Part shown: positions 17,103 through 26,403 of the stretch, in pieces
Numbering within the stretch: the stretch's first letter is position 1
How the letters are laid out: each line of letters starts with the position of its first letter
NCBI GenBank assembly: GCA_041940385.1
Contig: JBGTSD010000010.1
Span: forward strand, 1 to 54,259
Direction of reading: 5' to 3'
Length of the DNA stretch: 54,259 bases
Source: JACVCK01 sp041940385
GTDB taxonomy: Bacteria; Planctomycetota; Phycisphaerae; Phycisphaerales; UBA1924
Translations under genes and position numbers: made by a program
Notes under the pieces: model-generated
Told to the model about the DNA's origin: nothing
Seen by the model: the letters and a program-made list of their open reading frames with translations, nothing else
Databases searched by the model: none

Positions 17103-18821
17103 ATGTTGCAGCTTGCGAAGCGATCGGTCCCCACCCTTCTCCTGGCCCTCGCGACCGGAGCACTGGCCGACCCGGCCGCGCTGCGACCCGTCATGAGCGA
17201 CGCCGAAGGGCCCGCGAACTACCTCTTCGCCATGCAGAACGAGGTCGTGCGCAGCCGCTTCGTTCGGCTTGATCTGTCCGATCTCCGGCCGATCGACGAG
17301 CGCGGCGCCACGACGCTGCACCTGAATCTCTTCGATGGCGTGTCCTACGACGCCGTGCTCACGCGCTCCGAGCCCGGCGCCACCGAGGGCACCGTGTGGC
17401 TCGGCCATCTCGAGGGCCTCAAGGACACGTCCACGATCATCGTGTCGCGCATCGACGATGACTTCTACGCCGACATCTGGACGCTCGACGGCGGGCAGTT
17501 CCAGGTTCGCTCCACCGGCGAGCCCGGCATCCACGCCGTGCTGCAGGTCGATCCGGCGCTCCTGCTTCCCTGCGGCGTCGGGCCGCAGCACGTGATCTCG
17601 GCGCTCGGCCCCATCGAAGAGGGCGATGCCGCCGCACCGCGCGACACGGGCGACCTGATCGACGTGCTCATCATGTACACCGTCGGCGCCCGCAACGCCG
17701 CCGGCGGCACGAACGGCTTCAACAACACGATGAACGGCTGGATTACGTACACCAACCAGGCGTACATCAACAGCCAGATGACGCAGCGCATTCGGCTCGT
17801 GCACACCGTCGAGACCAGCTACACCGAGGCCGGCGCCGCCCAGGGCGGCATGGACACCGACCTGTCGCGCTTCCGCGCCACCAACGACGGCAACATGGAC
17901 AACGTCCACACCCTGCGCAACACCTTCGGCGCGGACATCTGCGAGCTGGTGTCGCTCTCCGTCAACGCCTGCGGCCTCGCCTATCTGATGGCGCCGCAGT
18001 CCGCCGGCTTCCAGAGCAGCGCCTTCGGCGTGACGCGGTACTTCTGCGGCGCCTCGACGTTCGCCCACGAGCTCGGTCACACGATGGGCTGCGCCCACGA
18101 CCACCAGAACGGCAACGTCGGCGCCTTCTGCTACTCCTTCGGCTATCGCACCCAGCCCAACGGCGGCTTGCGCACGATCATGGCCTACGAGCCGGGCAAC
18201 CAGATCCAGTACTTCTCGAATCCGAACATCACGGTCGGCGGCGCGCCGATCGGCATCGCGCAGAATCCCGGCTGCAACAACAACACCGCCGCGGACAACG
18301 CCCGCTCGATGAACAACACGCGGGTCACGGTGGCCAACTTCCGTCAGCAGCAGGTCGGGAACCCGCCCCCGGAGAACTTCTCGCTCTCGTCGCCGGCGGA
18401 CGGCGCCACCGGTGTGACGACGAACCCGGTGTTGAGCTGGCAGGAGGCCGAGTTCGCCAACGAGTACAACGTGACCATGTCCACCGAGTCCGACATGACT
18501 CCGGTGATCTGGTCCACGACCGTCGCCACCACCCAGGCGGTCGTCCCGGGCGGCACGCTCGACAACTGCACGCAGTACTTCTGGACCGTCACCGCGGTCG
18601 GCTTCGGCGGGCAGACACCCGCCTCCGCTCAGCCGTATGACTTCACCACGGCGCTGGTCGGCGACATCGACGGCAACGGCGTTGTGGACTTCCCGGACCT
18701 GAACTTCCTCCTCTTCCAGTATGGCAATTCCGGCCCCAACGAGGCCGATCTCGACGGCGACGACGACGTCGACTTCGCCGACCTCAATCTCCTCCTGAGC
18801 AACTACAACTCCTCCTGCTGA
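17103..18821 (+). CDS. Secreted metzincin metalloprotease with Fn3-like and dockerin-like domains
   Basis: A 572-residue exported zinc protease, from ATG at 17103 at the start of a signal peptide ending near ATGALA. Residues about 25-180 look like a propeptide. The catalytic domain (about 185-415) has HELGHTMGCAHD with zinc ligands His322, His326 and His332, catalytic Glu323, and a Met-turn TIMAY (Met360), so it is a reprolysin-like (M12B-type) metzincin. A fibronectin-III-like domain follows at about 424-510, then two dockerin-like repeats ending YNSSC. The gene is a tandem paralogue of 18929-20695. The protein presumably degrades external protein. The role of the C-terminal repeats is discussed under findings. 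Confidence 0.92.
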   Translation: MLQLAKRSVPTLLLALATGALADPAALRPVMSDAEGPANYLFAMQNEVVRSRFVRLDLSDLRPIDERGATTLHLNLFDGVSYDAVLTRSEPGATEGTVWLGHLEGLKDTSTIIVSRIDDDFYADIWTLDGGQFQVRSTGEPGIHAVLQVDPALLLPCGVGPQHVISALGPIEEGDAAAPRDTGDLIDVLIMYTVGARNAAGGTNGFNNTMNGWITYTNQAYINSQMTQRIRLVHTVETSYTEAGAAQGGMDTDLSRFRATNDGNMDNVHTLRNTFGADICELVSLSVNACGLAYLMAPQSAGFQSSAFGVTRYFCGASTFAHELGHTMGCAHDHQNGNVGAFCYSFGYRTQPNGGLRTIMAYEPGNQIQYFSNPNITVGGAPIGIAQNPGCNNNTAADNARSMNNTRVTVANFRQQQVGNPPPENFSLSSPADGATGVTTNPVLSWQEAEFANEYNVTMSTESDMTPVIWSTTVATTQAVVPGGTLDNCTQYFWTVTAVGFGGQTPASAQPYDFTTALVGDIDGNGVVDFPDLNFLLFQYGNSGPNEADLDGDDDVDFADLNLLLSNYNSSC

Positions 18822-18928
18822 AACCCGACAAAACCATCGCGATTTCTCTGCGTACAGACGATTCCCAGCAACCCTGTCCTGCGGGCCGCGGCGTGCGTCC
18901 GCGCGGCTCCAACAGCGAGACTCCATTC

Positions 18929-20695
18929 ATGCATCGATTCGCCAGTGTTCTTGCCCTGACCGCTCTCGTGGCGGGCTCCGCGACGATCGCGGCGCCGGCC
19001 GACATCTTCGTGGCCGACGCCCCCGCCGGCCTGCTCCGCGCCTCGACCGACGTCCACGGCTTCACCGCCGTCGCCGGGCTCGAGGAGCGCACCGACATCG
19101 TCCGCGCTCGCTTCGTCGCCTTCGACGACGCGATGTTCGTGACGCCCCGCGCCGGCGCCACCACCGCGACCCTGAATCTCTTCGACGACGTCACGCTCGA
19201 CGTGGTGTTCGACCGCGAGGAGCAGGGCCTGAACGTCGACCGCATCCTCGTCGGGCACGTCGCCGGCGCGGAGGCCTCGCACGTCGTCCTCGTCGAGACC
19301 GACGGGCACGTCTGGGCCGACATCTGGACGCTCAACGCCGGCGAGTACGAGATCCGCAACGCCGGACCCGGCGTGCACATGGTGGCGCAGGTCCACGGCT
19401 CGGTCGCGCCCTGCGGCATGGACGATCCGATGGTCACCGACCTCGCCCTCGTCCCCGGCGACGAGGTCTGGGTCCGCGAAGCGAACGAGGGCAACCTCGG
19501 CGGCGCGCCGCGCGACGACGGCTCGCTCTTCGACATGCTCATCATGTACACGGCCGCGGCACGCTCGCAGGCCGGCGGCACGACCAACATCACCAACGCC
19601 ATGAACGGCTGGGTGACCCTCTCCAACACCTACTACACCAACTCGAACATCAACCCGCGCATGCGCCTGGTGCACCTCCTCGAGACCAGCTACGTCGAGG
19701 CCCCGGCCAACCAGAACAGCATCGTCGCCGACCGTGACCGCTTCCGCTTCAACGGCGACGGGTTCATGGACGAGGTCCACACCCTGCGCAACACCTACGG
19801 CGCCGACCTCTGCCACCTCGTGTCGCGCTCCAACAGCTCGAGCATCTGCGGCATCGCCGCGTCGCTCTCCCTCAGCCAGTCGCTGGGCTTCGCCGTGACC
19901 CGCTATGTCTGCGGCGCCTCGACGTTCGCCCACGAAGTCGGCCACAACCAGGGGTGCGCTCACGATCGTCCGAACGCCGGCGGCGGCGGCGGACCGTTCT
20001 GCTATTCGTTCGGCTACCGCACGACCGGCAACCCGCAGCTCATCACCATCATGGCCTACCCGCCCGGACAGGAGATTCCGTACTTCTCCAATCCGAACGT
20101 GACGGTCAGCGGTCAGGTCATCGGCATCCCCGAGGTCCCCGGCTGCTCGCAGGCGACGGCCGCGGACAACACCCGCTCCATCAACGGCGTGGCGAGCATC
20201 TTCGCCAACTACCGTCAGGAGACGGTCGGCAATCCCGCGCCTTCTGACTTCGACGTCACGAGCCCTCCGGACAACGCGGTGGGCGTCGGCCTCACGCCGC
20301 TGCTCCAGTGGGAGCAGGCGGAGTTCGCGACCGCGTACGACGTCACGCTCTCGACCGAGCCGGACCTCACGCCGGTGATCTGGTCCGAGTCGAACCTGAC
20401 CACCACGTCGGTCATCATCCCCGCGGGTCTGCTCGACAACTGCACGACGTACTACTGGGCGGTCGTCGCCAGCGGCTTCGGCGGCTCGACGCCGTCCACC
20501 CCCACGCCCGCGGACTTCACCACCGCGCTCGTCGGCGACATCAACAACAGCGGCCTGGTCGACTTCAACGACCTGAACTTCCTTCTCTTCCAGTACGGCA
20601 GCACCGGGCCCAACAACGCCGACCTCGACGGCGACAACGACGTCGACTTTGCCGACCTGAACCTGCTGCTCAGCAACTACAACCAGAGCTGCTGA
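18929..20695 (+). CDS. Secreted metzincin metalloprotease, tandem paralogue
   Basis: A 588-residue paralogue of the upstream protease with the same architecture: signal peptide (MHRFASVLALTALVAGSATI), propeptide-like region, catalytic domain with HEVGHNQGCAHD and Met-turn TIMAY, an Fn3-like domain beginning near PAPSDFDVTSP, and two dockerin-like repeats ending YNQSC. ATG at 18929 is chosen because it starts the signal peptide; the frame is open from GTG at 18893. Zinc ligands and catalytic Glu are intact. Divergence outside the catalytic and C-terminal parts suggests different substrate preferences. It is followed by a strong terminator. Confidence 0.92.
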   Translation: MHRFASVLALTALVAGSATIAAPADIFVADAPAGLLRASTDVHGFTAVAGLEERTDIVRARFVAFDDAMFVTPRAGATTATLNLFDDVTLDVVFDREEQGLNVDRILVGHVAGAEASHVVLVETDGHVWADIWTLNAGEYEIRNAGPGVHMVAQVHGSVAPCGMDDPMVTDLALVPGDEVWVREANEGNLGGAPRDDGSLFDMLIMYTAAARSQAGGTTNITNAMNGWVTLSNTYYTNSNINPRMRLVHLLETSYVEAPANQNSIVADRDRFRFNGDGFMDEVHTLRNTYGADLCHLVSRSNSSSICGIAASLSLSQSLGFAVTRYVCGASTFAHEVGHNQGCAHDRPNAGGGGGPFCYSFGYRTTGNPQLITIMAYPPGQEIPYFSNPNVTVSGQVIGIPEVPGCSQATAADNTRSINGVASIFANYRQETVGNPAPSDFDVTSPPDNAVGVGLTPLLQWEQAEFATAYDVTLSTEPDLTPVIWSESNLTTTSVIIPAGLLDNCTTYYWAVVASGFGGSTPSTPTPADFTTALVGDINNSGLVDFNDLNFLLFQYGSTGPNNADLDGDNDVDFADLNLLLSNYNQSC

Positions 20696-20739
20696 CCCGC
20701 TCCGGACTGTCAAGTCCGATTGCGCAGTGCAAATTTTCG

Positions 20740-20773
20740 AGGCGGCCCCGTATCCACGGGGCCGCCTTTGTCG
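20740..20773 (+). terminator. Strong intrinsic terminator after metalloprotease pair
   Basis: The 12-base stem AGGCGGCCCCGT (20740-20751) pairs perfectly with ACGGGGCCGCCT (20756-20767) around ATCC and is followed by TTTGTCGT. It ends transcription of the protease genes. Confidence 0.85.
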
Positions 20774-20860
20774 TATAGGTGGACATCGTGCGGCCCGGGC
20801 CCGGGGGCCAGACCGCGTTCCGGCCCGAACGCGAGGGGAATGACAAGTTGGAGGTGTGGC

Positions 20861-23587
20861 ATGAAGGTCAGCGCATGCGTCGCGCTCGGTCTCATCGGGC
20901 TGGGCGCCCCGGCCGCCGCCTCGCACCCGGCCACGTCCGTCGCTTTGCCGACGGATGCCCCACCGGCCTCGGCCCGGCTCCCACCCGTTCTTCGCGGCGG
21001 TCTCTCGGGCGTTGTCGGAAGCTTCGTCACCCTGACGGACGATCTGGACTGTCTCTCCACCGGCCTGACGGTCAACTTCCAGACGGGCTGCGCCGTCTGG
21101 AGCGACCCCTCGCTCACGCAGACCAATCTCTGGCGCGGGACCACAGTCGCGAACCGGCAGGCGCTCGCCGTCGGCGCGAGCGTGCCGGCCGGCGGGCCCG
21201 ATCCGAACGGCGTCTGGAATCAGAGCAGCGGGAAGCTCCAGGTCAACGCGACCCAGGCGTTCCCGCCGGGCCTGTTCTTCAACGGCGCCCGGTACAACTT
21301 CCAATCGATCATTCCCGGATTCGCCGCGACGTTCGAGCCCACGGCTTCACAGGTCGCGTCGCTCGAGCACGACATGTTCGTGACGTCGATCGCCACCCAG
21401 TGGACCAGCGAGACCATCGCGAGCGGAGGCACGTCGATCTCCAATCGCCTGCTCTGGGGCGGCACGTGCGTGGACGAGCCGGGGATCCAGTTGTGCGCCG
21501 ACATCGGCCTGCCGAGCGGTCCGATTCTTCATGCGTTCGTCCTCGCGCCCGTGGAGCTGTCCACCAGCTACGTTTTCCTGCCTGCCAGGTGGATCGACTC
21601 GGCGCCGGACGGCGCCATGATCGGCGACCCCGTCGCGATGCCCGTCGGCTCGTGGGTCCGCGTGCGCCACGAGACGACGCAGACGCGCGTGCGCGTGCAC
21701 CTCGACCTGCACGACGGCGCGGGCATGCGCCTGGTCTACGATGGCGATCTCATCACGAACTCCGGCGTCTCCGGCTACATCATGTTCGGCTCGTTCGAGT
21801 CGGTGGACCCGATCTACACGGACAATCTCGCCGCCGGCGGCGTCTACACCATCCCGGGCTACGAACCGGCGCAGTCGCTCGTCTGCGGCCCGAATGGATT
21901 CCTGGACGACCTGCAATCGATCCCGGTGGGAGCGTTGAACGGCCAGAACGGCTGGAGCGCGGCGAGCGGCGCCAACGTGCAGAGCCAGTCGAATGATCAT
22001 GTCATTCGCTACACCAACACGTTCAGCGATCAACGGCACCGCGAGGTCATGTCGCGCCCGCTGCCGATCGCGTATCCGATCAATCACGAGCCGTGGCAGC
22101 TCTGCGTGCAGGTCTCGCGCAACGGCGGCGCTCAAACGAGCGTGACGCCGTTCGCGATGGCGCCGGTGAGCATGACCGACAACAGCTACGTCACGCGCGT
22201 CGCGATGGGCCGCTACGACCCAAACGCGCTGCCGCCGTTCTCCAGCCGCGTGTTCATCCAGCACAACCCGGCGTACGACCCCATCGACGACGAGAACTGC
22301 GTCAACTGCACGCAGCCCGGGCCGAACGGCAACGGCGGCGTCCCCGTCATCGGCGGCGCCGGCACGATCGGGCAGCCGGGGTTCGACTACTACGACACCG
22401 GCGTCTCGCTCGGCGGCAGCAACGTCGAACAACAGCTCTGCATCGGCGTCAACCCCGACGGGACGCTCTTCGGCGCCTACGGCGGCGTCGAACTCGTCGG
22501 CGGATCGACCGGCGTCACGATCCAGGCGTTCGTGGCGAGCATCGACGAGATGCGCTTCGAGGTCGAGCACACGCTCGACGGCCAGACGAACAACTGGTTC
22601 CTCGACGACGTCGGGCTCGACTGCACCGACCTGCCGCTCGTCTCGCTGCCCCCGTTCGTTCTGCCGTACACCGATCAGCTCGAATGGGGCATCGACGGCG
22701 TCACGATCGACGTGCACGACAACGACGGCAGCTCGATCACCGTGTTCCGATGGGCGTCCGCGCCCAACACGCCCATCGCGGACCTCGGGGCGAAGTCGAA
22801 TGTCCTGAAGATGGAGAACACCTTCCGGGACACGGCGCAGTCGCTGGGCGATTTCACGCTGTTCACCAAGGCGTCCACGCAATTGCCGAACGTCACGGTG
22901 GCTCCGGGGATCGGCTACGCCGCGGGCGGGGACTTCAAGCTGACCGACGGCGCCACGACGCGCGCCTGGGCGATCGGCGAGAAGATCTCGCCGAACTCCA
23001 CGCTCTTTGTCCGCAACGTCGTGATTGCCTATTCCGCGGGAACGGGGACGATCTGGGTGCAGGTCCCGGACGACGCCGACCCCGTCCACAACGACGAGAC
23101 CTGGGTGGACACGGGCCGGTCGCTGGCGTCGCTGGGCGTCGGCCTCAACCAATGGTTCTCGCTGCGCATTCACCACGCCCCCAACGGGACGTTCATCGTC
23201 AAGGTCAACGGACAGATCCTCACCGACGTCGGAGGCGACGTCGTGCGCGTCCCGCCGCAGCAAAGTGTGGGCTTCGGCGTGCACAACAATCTTGATCGGC
23301 TCCACTTCCTCGGCGGCGACGATCAGGGCGCGCCCGCGGGCTCGATCCTCTACGCCGACAACATCCGCGCCTGGACACTGCCCTGCCCCGGCGATGTGAA
23401 CGACGACGGCGCCGTCACGTTCGCCGATCTGAACCTGCTGCTCTCGCAGTACAACCAGACGGTCGGCGTCCTCGCGCCCGCCAACATCCTCCCGGACGCT
23501 GACGGCGACGGCGTCGCCGACGACGCCGTGGTGAACTTCATCGACCTCAACGGCGCGCTCGGGCAGTACAACAACCCCTGCGACTGA
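20861..23587 (+). CDS. Large secreted protein with jelly-roll-like repeats and dockerin-like tail
   Basis: A 908-residue exported protein. ATG at 20861 follows GGAGG at ideal spacing, and the signal peptide ends near APAAASH. Three stretches of about 240 residues each start with a similar pattern, LTDDLDCLSTG, FLDDLQSIPVG and LPYTDQLEWG. They contain Trp/Asn/Gly-rich strands, suggesting three concanavalin/LamG-like jelly-roll domains that may bind carbohydrate. The tail starts PCPGDVNDDGAVTFADLN and holds two dockerin-like repeats, the second interrupted by about 10 extra residues, ending NNPCD. No catalytic residues were recognised. It follows the two protease genes but has its own upstream terminator and ribosome site. 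Confidence 0.83.
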   Translation: MKVSACVALGLIGLGAPAAASHPATSVALPTDAPPASARLPPVLRGGLSGVVGSFVTLTDDLDCLSTGLTVNFQTGCAVWSDPSLTQTNLWRGTTVANRQALAVGASVPAGGPDPNGVWNQSSGKLQVNATQAFPPGLFFNGARYNFQSIIPGFAATFEPTASQVASLEHDMFVTSIATQWTSETIASGGTSISNRLLWGGTCVDEPGIQLCADIGLPSGPILHAFVLAPVELSTSYVFLPARWIDSAPDGAMIGDPVAMPVGSWVRVRHETTQTRVRVHLDLHDGAGMRLVYDGDLITNSGVSGYIMFGSFESVDPIYTDNLAAGGVYTIPGYEPAQSLVCGPNGFLDDLQSIPVGALNGQNGWSAASGANVQSQSNDHVIRYTNTFSDQRHREVMSRPLPIAYPINHEPWQLCVQVSRNGGAQTSVTPFAMAPVSMTDNSYVTRVAMGRYDPNALPPFSSRVFIQHNPAYDPIDDENCVNCTQPGPNGNGGVPVIGGAGTIGQPGFDYYDTGVSLGGSNVEQQLCIGVNPDGTLFGAYGGVELVGGSTGVTIQAFVASIDEMRFEVEHTLDGQTNNWFLDDVGLDCTDLPLVSLPPFVLPYTDQLEWGIDGVTIDVHDNDGSSITVFRWASAPNTPIADLGAKSNVLKMENTFRDTAQSLGDFTLFTKASTQLPNVTVAPGIGYAAGGDFKLTDGATTRAWAIGEKISPNSTLFVRNVVIAYSAGTGTIWVQVPDDADPVHNDETWVDTGRSLASLGVGLNQWFSLRIHHAPNGTFIVKVNGQILTDVGGDVVRVPPQQSVGFGVHNNLDRLHFLGGDDQGAPAGSILYADNIRAWTLPCPGDVNDDGAVTFADLNLLLSQYNQTVGVLAPANILPDADGDGVADDAVVNFIDLNGALGQYNNPCD

Positions 23588-23618
23588 ACCTCCCGCAGCG
23601 CGCTTCGCACATCCTCAA

Positions 23619-23651
23619 CCGGCCCGGAAGTGCTCTGGGCCGGATTTCTTT
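23619..23651 (+). terminator. Intrinsic terminator
   Basis: CCGGCCC (23619-23625) pairs with GGGCCGG (23637-23643) and is followed by ATTTCTTT. It lies about 30 bases after the stop of the 20861 gene and separates it from the succinate dehydrogenase operon. Confidence 0.7.
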
Positions 23652-23665
23652 CGGGCACGCTCGGC

Positions 23666-23695
23666 TTGGCGCGCCACGCGCCGTTCCGGTATCGT
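23666..23695 (+). promoter_or_regulatory. Candidate promoter of the succinate dehydrogenase operon
   Basis: TTGGCG (23666-23671) and TATCGT (23690-23695) are separated by 18 bases and lie 43 bases before the first start codon, right after a terminator. Each box matches four of six consensus positions, so the call rests on position as much as sequence. Confidence 0.35.
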
Positions 23696-23737
23696 CCGCC
23701 CCACGATGAGCAGGCCCATGAGCGTCGGAGGCGGACG

Positions 23738-24565
23738 ATGAGCACCGGGAACATCCCCCTGCCGCAGGTCCGCCGACTCGGCGAGACCTCGCGCAAGGAC
23801 GCGTGGTGGCTCCAGCCGCTGCTTACGTTCCTCGGGCTCGGCGCGTTCATCGTCTATTCGACGTGGGCCGCGTTCCAGGGCGAGCACTACTGGCTCGCCG
23901 CGAGCGGCGCGAACTACCTCTCGCCGTTCTACTCGCCCGAGATCTTCGGCGATTCCCCGCACGCCTGGTTCGGCCCGAAGCCCGATTGGCTGCCCTGGCC
24001 CGGATTCATGAACTACTCGCCCGCGCTCCTCATCCTCTGGGCGCCGGGGCTCTTCCGGTTCACCTGCTACTACTACCGCGGCGCCTACTACAAGGCGTTC
24101 TGGGCCGACCCGCTCTCCTGCGCCGTCGGCGAGCCGGGATTCCGCGGCAAGAACTACCGCGGCGAGAAGAAGTTCCCCCTCATCCTCCAGAACGTGCACC
24201 GATACGCGCTCTACCTCGCGCTGCTGTTCCTCGTCATCCTCTCGTACGACGCGATCATCTCGTACATGTTCAAGTCGCCCGAGGGCCGGACCGAGTTCGG
24301 CGTCGGCGTCGGCACGCTGGTGTTGACGATCAACCCGATCCTGCTCGGCGGCTACACGCTCGGCTGCCACTCGCTACGCCACCTCATCGGCGGGCGCAAG
24401 GACGAGATCGGCGACGGCGTGCAGCGCAAGGCGTACGACTGCGCCTCGTGCCTCAACCGGCGCCACATGCTCTGGGCGTGGATGAGTCTCTTCTGGGTGG
24501 GGTTCTCCGACTTTTACGTGCGGATGTGCTCGATGGGCGTCATCCACGATGTGAGGCTGATCTGA
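23738..24565 (+). CDS. sdhC: Succinate dehydrogenase membrane-anchor subunit, mycobacterial Sdh1-like
   Basis: A 275-residue membrane protein with five predicted helices (about 24-46, 92-110, 153-177, 188-208 and 243-262). ATG at 23738 follows GGAGG. It is directly followed by the flavoprotein gene one base after the stop. A single long five-helix anchor, instead of two short ones, matches the Sdh1-type enzyme described in mycobacteria. Cys and His residues cluster at the membrane edges: Cys210-His211, His215, Cys235, Cys238 and His243. These could bind haem or an iron-sulfur cluster. The protein anchors the enzyme and passes electrons from succinate to quinone. Confidence 0.85.
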   Translation: MSTGNIPLPQVRRLGETSRKDAWWLQPLLTFLGLGAFIVYSTWAAFQGEHYWLAASGANYLSPFYSPEIFGDSPHAWFGPKPDWLPWPGFMNYSPALLILWAPGLFRFTCYYYRGAYYKAFWADPLSCAVGEPGFRGKNYRGEKKFPLILQNVHRYALYLALLFLVILSYDAIISYMFKSPEGRTEFGVGVGTLVLTINPILLGGYTLGCHSLRHLIGGRKDEIGDGVQRKAYDCASCLNRRHMLWAWMSLFWVGFSDFYVRMCSMGVIHDVRLI

Positions 24566-24566
24566 C

Positions 24567-26381
24567 ATGGCGGAGCACCTGACCTTCGAGCACGACGTGA
24601 TCGTCATCGGCGCCGGCGGCGCGGGCCTGCGCGCCGCCATCGAGGCGTCCGCCATGGGCTGCACCGTCGCCCTCGTCTGCAAGTCGCTCCTCGGAAAGGC
24701 GCACACCGTCATGGCCGAGGGCGGCATGGCCGCGGCCATGGCCAACGTCGACGAGCGCGACTCCTGGCGCGTCCACTTCGCCGACACCATGCGCGGCGGG
24801 CAGTACCTCAACAACTATCGCATGGCCGAGCTGCACGCCAAGGAGGCGCCCGCGCGCGTCCGCGAGCTCGAGGCCTGGGGCGCCGTCTTCGATCGCACGC
24901 AGGAAGGGCGCATCCTCCAGCGGAACTTCGGCGGCCATCGCTACCCGCGCCTCGCGCACGTCGGCGATCGCACCGGCCTCGAGATGATCCGCACCCTCCA
25001 GGATCACGGCATCCATCAGGGCATCGACGTCTACATGGAGATGACGGTCGTCTCCCTGCTCAAGGACGGCGAGCGCGTCGTCGGCGCCGTCGGTTACGAC
25101 CGCGAGCGCGGCCGCTTCCGCGTGTGGAAGGCCGGCGCCGTCGTGCTCGCCACCGGCGGCGTGGGCAAGGCGTTCCGCATCACCAGCAACTCCTGGGAGT
25201 ACACCGGCGACGGGCACGCCCTCGCGTACGAAGCCGGCGCCGACCTCCTCGACATGGAGTTCGTGCAGTTCCACCCGACCGGCATGGTCTGGCCGCCGAG
25301 CGTGCGCGGCATCCTCGTCACCGAGGGCGTGCGCGGCGAGGGCGGCGTGCTGCGCAACCGCGACGGCAAGCGCTTCATGTTCGACGACATCCCGGACAAC
25401 TATCGCAACCAGACCGCCAAGGACCCCGAAGAGGGCTGGCGCTACGTCATGGGCGACAAGTCCGCCAACCGCCCGCCGGAATTGCTCACGCGCGACCACG
25501 TCGCGCGATGCATCAACCGCGAGGTGAAGGCCGGTCGCGGCAGCCCGCACGGCGGCGTCTACCTCGACATCGCGTGGATCAAGGAGAAGGTCCCCAACGC
25601 GCCGGAGCGGATCAAGAAGAAGCTCCCCAGCATGTATCACCAGTTCATGACGCTGGCGAACATCGACATCACGACCACGCCCATGGAGGTCGGACCGACG
25701 ACGCACTACATCATGGGCGGCGTGCGCGTGGACGGCGATACGCAGATGTCCACCGTGCCGGGCCTGTTCGCGGCGGGCGAAGTGGCCGCGGGACTGCACG
25801 GGGCCAACCGTCTCGGCGGCAACTCCCTGTCGGACCTCGTGGTCTTCGGCAAGCGCGCCGGCGAGCACGCGGCGAAGTTCGCCAAGGAGAATGGGCACGG
25901 CGCCGTCAATCCGTCGCAGGTCGAGGCGGCCATGCGCCACGCGCTCGAGCCCTTCGATCGCGCCGACTCCGCGGAGAACGCCTTCGCCGTGCAGCACGAT
26001 CTGCAGGGCACGATGCAGGACCTCGTCGGCATCGTGCGCACCGAGGACGAGATGCTCCGCGCCCTCGAGGAGATCGCCAAGCTCAGGAAGCGCGCCGCGG
26101 CCGTCGGCGTCTCCGGCCACCGCGAGTACAACCCCGGCTGGCACACCGCGATCGATCTGCGCAACCTCATGGTCGTCTCCGAGGCGATCACCCGCGCCGC
26201 CATCGAGCGCAAGGAAAGCCGCGGCGCCCAGTTCCGCGAGGACTATCCCGACAAGAGCGACGAGTGCGCGAAGTTCAACATCCTGCTCCGCAAGGGCCCC
26301 GACGGGTCCATGCAGGTCGTGCGCGAGCCCGTCCGGCCCCTCACGCCCGAGCTTCAGCAGGTCGTCGAAGAGAACAAGTAG
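24567..26381 (+). CDS. sdhA: Succinate dehydrogenase flavoprotein subunit
   Basis: A 604-residue flavoprotein. The Rossmann motif VIVIGAGGAGLRAAIEA is at 11-27. GKAHTVMAEGGMAA contains His46, placed where SdhA/FrdA bind FAD covalently. Further active-site blocks are FHPTGM, TEGVRGEGG, the RCINREVKAGRG region with substrate-facing Arg, and THYIMGGVRVD. LFAAGEVAAGLHGANRLGGN is the second FAD-binding block. It oxidises succinate to fumarate in the citric acid cycle, or the reverse under fumarate respiration; the sequence alone does not settle direction. It lies in one operon with membrane and iron-sulfur subunits. Confidence 0.96.
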   Translation: MAEHLTFEHDVIVIGAGGAGLRAAIEASAMGCTVALVCKSLLGKAHTVMAEGGMAAAMANVDERDSWRVHFADTMRGGQYLNNYRMAELHAKEAPARVRELEAWGAVFDRTQEGRILQRNFGGHRYPRLAHVGDRTGLEMIRTLQDHGIHQGIDVYMEMTVVSLLKDGERVVGAVGYDRERGRFRVWKAGAVVLATGGVGKAFRITSNSWEYTGDGHALAYEAGADLLDMEFVQFHPTGMVWPPSVRGILVTEGVRGEGGVLRNRDGKRFMFDDIPDNYRNQTAKDPEEGWRYVMGDKSANRPPELLTRDHVARCINREVKAGRGSPHGGVYLDIAWIKEKVPNAPERIKKKLPSMYHQFMTLANIDITTTPMEVGPTTHYIMGGVRVDGDTQMSTVPGLFAAGEVAAGLHGANRLGGNSLSDLVVFGKRAGEHAAKFAKENGHGAVNPSQVEAAMRHALEPFDRADSAENAFAVQHDLQGTMQDLVGIVRTEDEMLRALEEIAKLRKRAAAVGVSGHREYNPGWHTAIDLRNLMVVSEAITRAAIERKESRGAQFREDYPDKSDECAKFNILLRKGPDGSMQVVREPVRPLTPELQQVVEENK

Positions 26382-26403
26382 CCGCCCACGAGGAACGATC
26401 CGC

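Noticed and set aside
17037..21304. Long minus-strand open frames (17037-18926 and 18803-21304) opposite the metalloproteases
   Set aside because: Compositionally biased translations without motifs; the proteases on the plus strand have full catalytic signatures.
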